Positions 1 through 6,984 of a stretch of DNA of 9,839 nucleotides are shown in pieces (positions within the stretch are counted from its first letter, which is position 1; every line of letters starts with the position of its first letter). Made by a program: the position numbers and the translations under genes. The notes beneath the pieces are model-generated. The model was not told the DNA's origin, searched no databases, and saw only the letters and a list, made by a program, of their open reading frames with translations. The stretch is from NCBI GenBank assembly GCA_005889025.1, contig VBCZ01000028.1, positions 12,758-22,596 of the forward strand, given 5' to 3'. Origin of the DNA: Betaproteobacteria bacterium (lineage in GTDB: Bacteria > Pseudomonadota > Gammaproteobacteria > Burkholderiales > Casimicrobiaceae).

Positions 1-2305
1 CGTGACTGATCGACGCGGGAACAAGCCCGTAGAAGGCCCGGTTTGGCGGCGTGAGATTGGCAGCGCTGCGCTCGGACGCGCGGAGGAAGTCGAGGTAGCG
101 CGCTGCGGCATCGACGTGCGGCCACATCGCTTGAAGCAGCGCCCGATCGTGGGTGTAGCGGTAGATTTCGTCGGCGAGAAAAATGAACTCGCCAGCGCTG
201 TCGTTCTCCGGCACCGGATCGGCGCCGCGCTCATCTACGCAGCAGGGGACTTTGCCGTTCTCGAACTGATGCGGCGCGTACCAGCGCAAGTAGTCTGCTG
301 CGACGCGCGCATGATCGAGTCGCAGAAGCGATTCCGCGATCATCGCGCCGTCCCGTATCCACGAGCGTCCGTAGGATCTCGTTCCGGGACGCAGGATCGG
401 ACCGTCCCGCATGATGAGCAGATGCGCGAGCGCGGTACGCAACGTATCGACAAGCTTCTGCGCTTCGGCTGGAACCCGCAATTCGACGCGATTGAGTTTC
501 TCGCGCCAGGCGGTGGCGACCGCACGCTGCTCGCGCTCGATCCATGTCTTCGGCGATCGCCCGGCGAGATCCGGTCGCGCGGCTGTTCCCGACAGCGGCA
601 CCACGACGCCGATGGTGGCGCTCTCGAACGGCGCCAGGTCGAACCGATAGCTAAACGCGCCGGAGGCATAGCCGAAGTCGTCGTGGATCTCGCGCGGAGC
701 GGTCCATCCCGGGTTAGCGATGAGTTTGGGTAGCGGGCCGGCGTCGAACGGAAACACGCCTACTCGATCCGGTCGCCCCAGCGGGAAGATCTTGCGCTCG
801 TTGTTGATGGTCAGGTCGTCACGCTCCCAGCGAACATCGCGAATAGCGCTTACACCGCCCGGCGTATTCAGCCGCTGTGCGGGCGGATTCACCTGAAACG
901 GCCGTATGCCCAGAACGAGGTCGAGCGGCAGCCGACGGCCGGTCAGGTTTCTGAGCTCGTAGCGAGCGACGAGCCTGGACCGGGCGCGTGAGCCCGAGGC
1001 GAAGGACGAGATGCGCAATTCCCATTCGGGCTTGCGCCAGATCACGCCGGGCATCGGCAGGTAATGATCGATCAGAAAGGGCTGCGTATCGACGTCGGCC
1101 CAAGTGACGACCCTGGAGTCCGCGACGACGAAAGGCTCGATGGAGAACAAACCACCCGTGGCGACTTCGAGCAGCCCGTCTTCCGAAAGCAGGCCGCTGT
1201 TGCTGCCTCCGTCGATGCCGACAATCGTCCAGTAGGTCTGTTCGCGGGAGAACCCCCGCGGAAACGTGCCGCGAGGCGAGTCTCGCGCCACGGCTTCGAA
1301 AAACTCATTGGGCGACGCGCCGAACGCAAGGTCCTTGATCTCCAATTCGGCGAGACCGTAGGCAGCGGATGGGCCGTCGTGCAACACAAGCCGCAGGAAA
1401 CGGGTCTCGGCATCGGGCAACATGATCGCGTCGGGCCCGCCGCGGCCATCGACCCGGCGCACCGTTCGCCACCGCTTTCCATCGTCGGAAAAATCGATGT
1501 CGTAGCGTGACGCAAAGGCGCCTTCGAGCCAGCGCAGGATCAGGCCCCCGAATTCGCGAGGCCGGCCGAAATCGATGGAAAGACTCTGTGCCGCTCCTTG
1601 CGCCGGGTCGCTTTTCCATGCCGTGGCGATTTCTCCGTCGAATATTCGCGAAGGTTCGGCGCCCATCAGGTAGGACGATGCCTGCACCGACGGCACGGGC
1701 CAGCTCGTGGGCTCCGGCGGAAGCTCGCGGATTGCGAGCTGGCTGAAATAGACAGATCCCGCGCCGCCGCCACGGCCAGCGGCGACGACGAATTCGATCG
1801 CCGCGGCGTGGCCGAGCACGCGCTCGGTCGTGGGTCCCCAGGCGAATTCGATCTGCCGCTTCTTGATCCTGAGTTGTTGCCAGTGGTGCGGAAACTCGAA
1901 ATTCGCCCGGTTGAACCACCACACGTTATCCCCGCTGGCGTCGACCAGCTTGAATTGGAGATTGTTGACCGGCGCGTCGGCGCGAACATAAAACGAGAGC
2001 TCATAGTTGGGGGGGAAGTCGATCGCTATCGCGCGGCGGGCGAGAGCGTAGCCCGCGGTCCCGCCGAGATCGAAGTCCAGGCGCATGGCCCGACCGCCGG
2101 GCCCGTCTGCCGGGTGGATCGAGGCGCGGACGCCGTCGGACGCTGTCGCCTTCCAAGCGCCCAGGGCGTCGAAGCCATCGACAATGCGCGAGGGCAAGGC
2201 GGCGGCCTGCGCCCCGAGCGAAGCTCCCCACATCGCAATGATGAGACCCGCCATCACAAGAGCCGGGCCGGCGGCGCGCAGGCTGTCGTTGCGGGGCCGG
2301 ATCAT
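1..2305 (-). CDS. Exported discoidin-domain protein with (alpha/alpha)6 glycosidase-like domain, C-terminus off the window
   Basis: One open frame of 768 codons runs from ATG at 2305 to the left edge with no stop, so the C-terminus is missing. I translated it by hand and found no interruption. Residues 1-36 look like a Sec signal peptide ending in AQAAA. Residues about 40-195 form a beta-rich module resembling a carbohydrate-binding galactose-binding fold. Residues about 203-325 look like an F5/8 type C (discoidin) domain. Residues about 330-600 are a beta-rich region. From about 610 a helical domain begins with SYGRSWIRDGAMIAESLLRL and later PENDSAGEFIFLADE, which resembles six-hairpin glycosidases (GH15/GH63/amylo-glucosidase-like clan). 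The start overlaps the permease stop as ATGA, and GGAAG lies 9 bases upstream. It is the last visible gene of the sugar-uptake operon and probably acts on, or binds, the same glycan outside the cytoplasm. The exact family and substrate are unknown. Confidence 0.85.
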   Translation of the reverse strand, partial: MIRPRNDSLRAAGPALVMAGLIIAMWGASLGAQAAALPSRIVDGFDALGAWKATASDGVRASIHPADGPGGRAMRLDFDLGGTAGYALARRAIAIDFPPNYELSFYVRADAPVNNLQFKLVDASGDNVWWFNRANFEFPHHWQQLRIKKRQIEFAWGPTTERVLGHAAAIEFVVAAGRGGGAGSVYFSQLAIRELPPEPTSWPVPSVQASSYLMGAEPSRIFDGEIATAWKSDPAQGAAQSLSIDFGRPREFGGLILRWLEGAFASRYDIDFSDDGKRWRTVRRVDGRGGPDAIMLPDAETRFLRLVLHDGPSAAYGLAELEIKDLAFGASPNEFFEAVARDSPRGTFPRGFSREQTYWTIVGIDGGSNSGLLSEDGLLEVATGGLFSIEPFVVADSRVVTWADVDTQPFLIDHYLPMPGVIWRKPEWELRISSFASGSRARSRLVARYELRNLTGRRLPLDLVLGIRPFQVNPPAQRLNTPGGVSAIRDVRWERDDLTINNERKIFPLGRPDRVGVFPFDAGPLPKLIANPGWTAPREIHDDFGYASGAFSYRFDLAPFESATIGVVVPLSGTAARPDLAGRSPKTWIEREQRAVATAWREKLNRVELRVPAEAQKLVDTLRTALAHLLIMRDGPILRPGTRSYGRSWIRDGAMIAESLLRLDHARVAADYLRWYAPHQFENGKVPCCVDERGADPVPENDSAGEFIFLADEIYRYTHDRALLQAMWPHVDAAARYLDFLRASERSAANLTPPNRAFYGLVPASISH

Positions 2306-3123
2306 CCCTTGACGCTTCCGACCATCAGGCCCTGGATGTAATAGCGCTGCAGCGCGACGAATACGACCAGCACCGGAAGCGTGGTAAGCACCGATCCTGC
2401 CATCATCAGCTCGTTGTCCTGAACATGCTCGCGCGACAGGCTCGCCAGCGCCACCGGCAGCGTATAGAGGCTGTTGTCGGTGAGTACGATAAGAGGCCAT
2501 ATGAAATCGTTCCATGTCCCCAGCAGGGTGAACACCGCAAGCGTCACGATGATGGGCTTGAGCAACGGAACAACGACGGAGCGGAATATACGGAATTCGC
2601 TGGCGCCATCGATGCGCGCCGCCTCGAGCAGCTCGTCGGGAATGGACAACGCGTATTGGCGCACGAGAAAGATGCCGAAGATGCCGGCCATCGCCGGCAC
2701 GATCACGCCGCCGTAGCTATTGACCAATCCCAGATGCTTGAGCAGGAGAAACAGCGGCACCATCGCGACCTGCGACGGGATGACGAGCGCGCCGAGGAGC
2801 AGCTTGAATATACGGTCGCGTCCGGTGAAATGGAGCTTGGCAAACGCATACCCGGCGGTCACATTGAAAGCCAGCGACACCAATGTGACGGCGGCGGTGA
2901 GAAAGACGCTGTTGGCGAGATATCTGCCGATGCCAGCGTGGGCAAAGAGCTCGCGATAGTTCCCTAGCGTCGCGCGAGCCGGGATCAGTGGCGGCGGAAA
3001 CGTGCTCGCCTCGCCAGGCGCCATCAGCGACACCGACAGCATCCATAGCAAGGGAGAGACCGCGACCACCGCAGCGCCGAGCAGCGCACCGTTCACGAGC
3101 GGCGCCGCGAAACCTGGCTTCAC
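2302..3123 (-). CDS. Sugar ABC transporter permease, MalG type
   Basis: Inner-membrane permease of a carbohydrate uptake ABC importer (binding-protein-dependent transport family, CUT1 class), 273 residues, which is normal for MalG-type proteins. Hydrophobic segments lie near residues 9-30, 70-95, 105-128, 138-155, 190-212 and 240-260. The cytoplasmic EAA loop that docks the ATPase is clear at about 163-190, with EAARIDGAS at 167-175. TWNDFIWPL near 203 is also typical of the subgroup. I chose GTG at 3123 because it overlaps the upstream permease stop as GTGA and gives the expected short N-terminus. A longer reading frame reaching 3228 exists, but its first 35 residues are low-complexity, overlap the upstream gene and do not look like this family. 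It pairs with the MalF-type gene just upstream. No ATPase is present in the window. Confidence 0.93.
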   Translation of the reverse strand: MKPGFAAPLVNGALLGAAVVAVSPLLWMLSVSLMAPGEASTFPPPLIPARATLGNYRELFAHAGIGRYLANSVFLTAAVTLVSLAFNVTAGYAFAKLHFTGRDRIFKLLLGALVIPSQVAMVPLFLLLKHLGLVNSYGGVIVPAMAGIFGIFLVRQYALSIPDELLEAARIDGASEFRIFRSVVVPLLKPIIVTLAVFTLLGTWNDFIWPLIVLTDNSLYTLPVALASLSREHVQDNELMMAGSVLTTLPVLVVFVALQRYYIQGLMVGSVKG

Positions 3124-3958
3124 CGCGCGCCGATCACCCGCGCCTGCCGCAGCTGCAGCGCGGTGACCCCAAAGATCAAGAGAAAGAGCATGAAGGCAAC
3201 GGCGGAAGCGGACCCGAGATTCCACCACTTGAAACCTTCCTCGTACCCTGCGTCATCACGTACGGCTCGGCGAACAGCTGGAAATATCCCGCGATCGTGA
3301 GGATGCCGACCATCACCAGAACAGGCGAGAGCATCGGCAGCGTGACGAACAGGAACTGCCGCCACCTCGACGCGCCGTCGATGCGCGCCGCTTCGTAAAG
3401 GTCCTCCGGGATGCTCTGCAGCCCGGCAAGAAGGATGATCATGTTGTAACCGAAATTTTTCCATACGGCGAAAATGATGATCGCCGGCATGGCCCAGCGC
3501 GGGTCGCCGAGCCAGTCGATGGGGTGAATTCCGATGCCACCCAGCGCATAGTTGAGCAACCCGTAGCGCGTGTTGAAGAGATAGCGCCAGATGACGGCGA
3601 CGGCGACGAGGGTAGTGACGACCGGCGCGAAGAGTGCGGTGCGGAAGAACGGCTTGAATCTCGCGACCCGGGAATGCAGCAGCAGCGCCGCGCCGAGCGA
3701 TGCGGCGATCGACAAAGGAACGCCGACCAGCACGAAATAGAGCGTATTGCCGAGCGCATGCCAGAAAAGCGGCGTCTCGAGCAGCTTCACGTAATTGCCG
3801 AGACCGGCGAAGCGCAGGTTCCGTACGTCCGCAAGCGCGTAAATATCGAAATCGGTAAGGCTTATCGCCAACGCTGCCAGCACCGGCAGGATGAAGAAAA
3901 CCGCAATGACCGAGAGGGCCGGCGCCACGAACCACCACGCGGCTCGCTCGAATCTCAA
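3120..3958 (-). pseudogene. Sugar ABC transporter permease, MalF type, frameshifted by an internal deletion
   Basis: The first permease of the importer is split over two frames. Frame one runs from TTG at 3958 to about 3246 (237 codons) and carries membrane helices near 10-33, 68-95, 105-125, 155-180 and 205-228, plus the EAA loop EAARIDGAS at 189-197. After PYVMTQG the family continues with roughly 13 residues (usually starting GP) before a YxEGFxWWNLG segment. Here the bases go straight from CAGGG to TACGAGGAAGGTTTC, so that stretch is absent and the rest (YEEGFKWWNLG, last helix, ending RVIGAR) lies in another frame, 3245 to 3120. Read without a shift, the product ends at 3176 as a 260-residue protein lacking the last helix. 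The cause could be a true inactivating deletion of about 40 bases or an assembly error. The neighbours are intact. The TTG start is backed by a good ribosome site and overlaps the binding-protein stop as TTGA. Confidence 0.85.
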
Positions 3959-5253
3959 TGAGCCGCTCCGCGAGCGAGCATCCAGCGGCGTTTCTCCAGA
4001 ATCTTGTCGGCACGCGCGTCGAGCTCTCGCGCGGCTTGTTCGACCGAGAGCTCGCCGTGCGCCGCGCGTTCGGTGACAAGCCGCATCTCGTTGGCGATGC
4101 GTTCCCACTCCGGCACCTTGGGCGCCGGCTTGACCCGTTCGAGCTGCTCGCGAAAGGCGCGCGTATAGACGTCGGCAGCGATGCGCTCGTCGCTCCATGC
4201 CGTCCGCCGCGGCGGCAGGTCGCCGGTAAGCTCGTGGAACCTGCGCTGGACATCCGGTTGCGACAGGTATTCGATCAACTGCCACGCCGCTGCCTTGGAC
4301 TTCGAGTGACGGAACAGCACCAGGCTCGCGCCTCCGGCGATCGACGCGCCGGGACCGTGCGGGCCGGGCAATGGCGCCGTCATCCAGCTGTCCTGCACCT
4401 CCGCCGGCAGACGCCGCTTGAACTCTCCGATATTCCAGGGTCCGGAGATGTAAAACGCGAAATAACCGCGTCCGAATTCGTTCCACGCATTCGAGATGTC
4501 GGCGTTGGTCAAGGGCGGCGCCCAGCCGCGTTGGAATGCGTCGAGATAGAACCTGAGCGCACGGCGGAAACCGTCGCTTTCGAAATTGCCCCAGCGGCCG
4601 CCTTCCCGCAGCAGCGGTTCATCCTGCTGAAGCGTGAGCGCAAGCAAGGGCTCGAATTCGTTGAGCGGCAGCAGGATGGCGTAGCGATCCGGTCCCGCGC
4701 GATTCTTGATGCCGGCGAGCATCTGCCTCCATTCCTGCCATGAAGTGGGCGGCGCGGCGAATCCCGCCTGTGCCAACAGATCGCGACGGTAGAACAGGAG
4801 CCTCGTATCGACATACCACGGCACGCCAAAAAGCCTTCTGTCGATGATGTTGGTATCCCAGATGCCGGGAAAATAGTCATCCGCCACGATGATCGCCGAG
4901 CCGGCAACGTAGGGATCGAGCGGCTCGATCGCATCCAGCGCAACGAATTCGGGAACCCAAGTATTGCCCAGTTGGCAAATGTCCGGCGTCGAGTCGCCGG
5001 CAAACGCGGTGAGCAGCTTTTCGTGCGCCGCGGTCCACGGCAGCTGCTGCACTTCCACATGTATCCGCGGGTGCGTACGCTCGAATTCGGGCAGAAGCGC
5101 GACGATGACCTCGCCTTCGCGGCCCATCGCCCAGAACCGGAGGGTAGTCATTTCCGGCGAGGGCTGGCTGCATCCGGCGGCCAAGCCCAGGAAAACCATG
5201 GTCACGAAGAGCATGGCCCGGCGCGCAAGCGCAGGCCTGCCCGGACGGATCAT
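3955..5253 (-). CDS. Sugar ABC transporter substrate-binding lipoprotein (MalE/UgpB class)
   Basis: Extracytoplasmic solute-binding protein, 432 residues, of the family-1 carbohydrate type (COG1653), which delivers an oligosaccharide to the permease pair encoded next. The N-terminus MIRPGRPALARRAMLF leads into a hydrophobic stretch and a lipobox LAAGC with the lipidated cysteine at residue 28, so it is likely membrane-anchored. The mature part starts TTLRFWAMG and includes family-typical segments such as FERTHPRIHVEVQQLPW, GDSTPDICQLGNTWVPEF, FGVPWYVDTRLLFYRRDLL, YFAFYISGPWNIGEF and SIAGGASLVLFRHSKSKAAA. ATG at 5253 was chosen because it overlaps the upstream stop as ATGA and puts the signal sequence at the very N-terminus. 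The frame stays open to 5433, but that extension has no family features and overlaps the upstream enzyme. Substrate is not readable from sequence. The enzyme upstream suggests a glucan fragment. Confidence 0.93.
   Translation of the reverse strand: MIRPGRPALARRAMLFVTMVFLGLAAGCSQPSPEMTTLRFWAMGREGEVIVALLPEFERTHPRIHVEVQQLPWTAAHEKLLTAFAGDSTPDICQLGNTWVPEFVALDAIEPLDPYVAGSAIIVADDYFPGIWDTNIIDRRLFGVPWYVDTRLLFYRRDLLAQAGFAAPPTSWQEWRQMLAGIKNRAGPDRYAILLPLNEFEPLLALTLQQDEPLLREGGRWGNFESDGFRRALRFYLDAFQRGWAPPLTNADISNAWNEFGRGYFAFYISGPWNIGEFKRRLPAEVQDSWMTAPLPGPHGPGASIAGGASLVLFRHSKSKAAAWQLIEYLSQPDVQRRFHELTGDLPPRRTAWSDERIAADVYTRAFREQLERVKPAPKVPEWERIANEMRLVTERAAHGELSVEQAARELDARADKILEKRRWMLARGAAH
3966..3969 (-). promoter_or_regulatory. 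Ribosome binding site deciding the TTG start of the MalF-type gene
   Basis: GGAG on the minus strand lies 7 bases before TTG at 3958. No ATG or GTG in the permease frame lies nearby upstream, and the next in-frame GTG falls inside the first membrane helix. The site sits inside the last codons of the binding-protein gene, as expected for coupled translation. Confidence 0.6.
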
Positions 5254-6776
5254 TGCGATGCCGTGAGCCAGCCGCCCGAGAAGCCCGCGCGCTGCAGGCC
5301 GCGCCGCACATAGGGATTCTTGTGCATGACGCGCCAGATCATCGCGCTTCGGTAATTTTCGAGCATGGCGAGGATCGCGCCCTGGTCGATGCCGATATAG
5401 TCGCCGTCGACCCAGCCGAATCCGGGAATGCAACGGCCATGTATGAGCGGACCGTCGAAGTTGAAGCTCAGATTGAAGGCGTCGAGAAAGCCATACTTGG
5501 CGTAGATATGCTCGCCAAAGCGGCGATTCATCTCCAGCACCGCCGGAATGGCCAGCTCAGGCGCGAAGGGTATCGATGCCACCGCGGCAGTGGGCGCGAG
5601 CGTGCAATCATCGTGCGTCGCGGTGCCCGCGTCGCCTATGCCTCGAGCAGTATAGGTGCGAAAGAGCCGAAGCACGCCGCCTTCCTCGAGCTCCATGTCC
5701 GCCGGTCCATCGCTGGCGGTGATTCCCCAGACGGTCGCGCCGTATTCCTTGCAGCGCAGCGGATTGGCGATGGCATAGGCTTGCTGGGCGTAGATCGCGC
5801 GACGGCTGTTCTCGAAGTAGTCGAGTCCTCGCCGCCGCATGTACGCGTCCTGCAGGTCGCGAAAATCGACCCAGACCTGCGGATACTGATGGCCGAAGAG
5901 CGGCGGGAAGCTCAAGTACTCCTGCCCGAATGACTTGCCCCAGCTCTTGTCGTACGTGCTGGTCCATTCTATCCAGGCTTCCGGTGCGACGGCAAAGGTA
6001 GGCGATCCCAGGGCGAGCAGATATACCAGCATCGCCTCGTTGTAGCCTCGCCAGTCGTATTCGAGAAAACCTTCCTCGGGCGCCCAGCCGTGACTGATCG
6101 CCGGCGGATGCGGCTGAGCCCACTGCCAGTCGACGCGGCGATAGATCTCGTCGACGAGCGCGCGTATTTCCACTTCTTCCGGCTCCGGGCCGTCGAAGTA
6201 CGACTGACAAAACAGCGCCCCCGCGAGCAGGATCGCGGTGTCGACGGTGGAGAGCTCGCTGTCTTCGAAGCGCTTCCCGGTCTTCATGTCCAGAAAGTGG
6301 TAGAAAAAGCCCTTGTACCCGGTCGCGCCTCGCGCATCCGGACCCTGCGCAGCATTGCGAAAAAAACGCAGGGTCGCGAGCACGCGCTGCCGTGCCGCCG
6401 GGCGAGTGACATACGCGCGCTCGACACCGACGGGGTAACTCGTGAGCGCGAAGCCAACCGCTGCGACACTGGAGAACGACGGGGTCGGATAACGGTCGGG
6501 CACCAGGCCGTTCTTCGGATTGGCGGTGTCCCAGAAGAAACGGAACGTGCGTTCCTGGAGATCGACAAGGAAGGGTTCGATGATCAGGCTCGCCTTCGGC
6601 AGGCCGGAGCCGATCCCGAACTTCGCGGCTTCGCTGCCGCGGATCAGTGTGGCAAGCACGCAGATCACCGCGGTCAGGGCGATCAGCCGAGCCAATCGTT
6701 GCCGGACCATCGATGCCCGCGATCTTTGCAATTGCTCTGATTCAGTTTGCTGCGGAGAGACCATTCCTTGCGCCAT
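5250..6776 (-). CDS. Exported glycoamylase-domain glycosidase (PF10091 type, GH144-related)
   Basis: A protein of about 508 residues from the glycoamylase family (PF10091, COG5368), whose characterised relatives include GH144 endo-beta-1,2-glucanases. The same domain type closes cyclic beta-1,2-glucan synthases. A hydrophobic segment at about residues 31-47, preceded by RQRLAR, is a signal peptide or membrane anchor, so the enzyme acts in the periplasm or outside. Family-like segments (numbered from GTG 6779) include FRFFWDTANPKNGLVPDR (about 79-96), ELSTVDTAILLAGAL (175-189), FLEYDWRGYNEAMLVYLLAL (238-257), FGHQYPQVWVDFRD (295-308), EYGATVWGITASDGP (345-359) and the aromatic-rich C-terminal half. 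ATG at 6776 is preceded in frame by GTG at 6779; ATG codons at 6764 and 6710 are also possible, the last giving a cleaner signal sequence. No start has a strong ribosome site. It is first in the operon, overlapping the binding-protein start as ATGA. It probably cuts a glucan into fragments for import. The linkage is inferred, not shown. Confidence 0.88.
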   Translation of the reverse strand: MAQGMVSPQQTESEQLQRSRASMVRQRLARLIALTAVICVLATLIRGSEAAKFGIGSGLPKASLIIEPFLVDLQERTFRFFWDTANPKNGLVPDRYPTPSFSSVAAVGFALTSYPVGVERAYVTRPAARQRVLATLRFFRNAAQGPDARGATGYKGFFYHFLDMKTGKRFEDSELSTVDTAILLAGALFCQSYFDGPEPEEVEIRALVDEIYRRVDWQWAQPHPPAISHGWAPEEGFLEYDWRGYNEAMLVYLLALGSPTFAVAPEAWIEWTSTYDKSWGKSFGQEYLSFPPLFGHQYPQVWVDFRDLQDAYMRRRGLDYFENSRRAIYAQQAYAIANPLRCKEYGATVWGITASDGPADMELEEGGVLRLFRTYTARGIGDAGTATHDDCTLAPTAAVASIPFAPELAIPAVLEMNRRFGEHIYAKYGFLDAFNLSFNFDGPLIHGRCIPGFGWVDGDYIGIDQGAILAMLENYRSAMIWRVMHKNPYVRRGLQRAGFSGGWLTASQ

Positions 6777-6883
6777 CACCCCACGTCAGCCGCGGAGCTG
6801 GGCACCGCGAAGGCTTTACTGCGACCTCGAACACCCGATAACGAAAGCCGTCTCGATCTCCAGGAGTGCTGCGAGGGGGTCGC

Positions 6884-6914
6884 ATTCTAACACCGCCGAG
6901 GCGGCGTGTCGCAA
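6884..6914 (-). promoter_or_regulatory. Candidate sigma-70 promoter for the glycan operon
   Basis: On the minus strand TTGCGA (6914-6909, 4 of 6 matches to the -35 consensus) is followed after 19 bases by TAGAAT (6889-6884, 5 of 6 matches to the -10 consensus). This would give a leader of roughly 100 bases before the glycoamylase-domain gene. The spacer is longer than ideal. It is the best match I see in the 6777-6984 gap, but the call comes from inspection alone. Confidence 0.35.
6890..6907. repeat. Operator-like inverted repeat inside the candidate promoter spacer
   Basis: The plus strand reads ACACCGCC GA GGCGGCGT: two 8-base arms, 7 of 8 positions complementary, around a 2-base centre. 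It lies exactly between the candidate -35 and -10 boxes, where a repressor would block transcription. A sugar-responsive regulator would fit the operon, but no regulator gene is in the window and the site does not match an operator I recognise. Confidence 0.35.
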
Positions 6915-6970
6915 TATCGAGAAGGCCGGGTAGTGTCTGTCCTCGGACCCTGCCCGAAGCCGAAGACACG

Positions 6971-6983
6971 GCACCCTGGGTGC
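6971..6983 (-). terminator. Weak hairpin just after the RraA-family gene
   Basis: A perfect 5-base stem with a 3-base loop (GCACC CTG GGTGC on the plus strand) begins two bases beyond the RraA-family stop. A second, imperfect inverted repeat (GTGTC..TCGG with CCGA.GACAC) follows at about 6933-6969. There is no T-run, so it is not a classical intrinsic terminator. It may slow or process the transcript between this gene and the glycan operon. Confidence 0.25.
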
Positions 6984-6984
6984 T

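Noticed and set aside
1305..1922. Minus-strand open frame of 205 residues
   Set aside because: It is extremely Arg-rich and overlaps the real frame of the discoidin-domain gene. It shows no recognisable motif.
2..2341. Long plus-strand open frames at 2-733, 1064-1510 and 1598-2341
   Set aside because: They lie in exact codon register opposite one continuous minus-strand gene with clear domains and a signal peptide. Their products are Arg/Gly/Ala-rich without family motifs, so they are antisense shadows.
3120..4253. 377-residue minus-strand frame as a separate gene
   Set aside because: Only its last 41 residues are real. They are the C-terminal helix of the frameshifted permease.
3176..4486. 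436-residue minus-strand frame as a full-length permease
   Set aside because: Its first 170 or so residues are an out-of-frame reading of the binding-protein gene. Only the part after TTG 3958 is permease, and its last 20 residues are out of frame after the deletion.
6742..6969. 75-residue minus-strand frame in the gap upstream of the glycoamylase-domain gene
   Set aside because: No ribosome site, Arg-rich, no motif, and it overlaps the candidate promoter and the start of the next gene.
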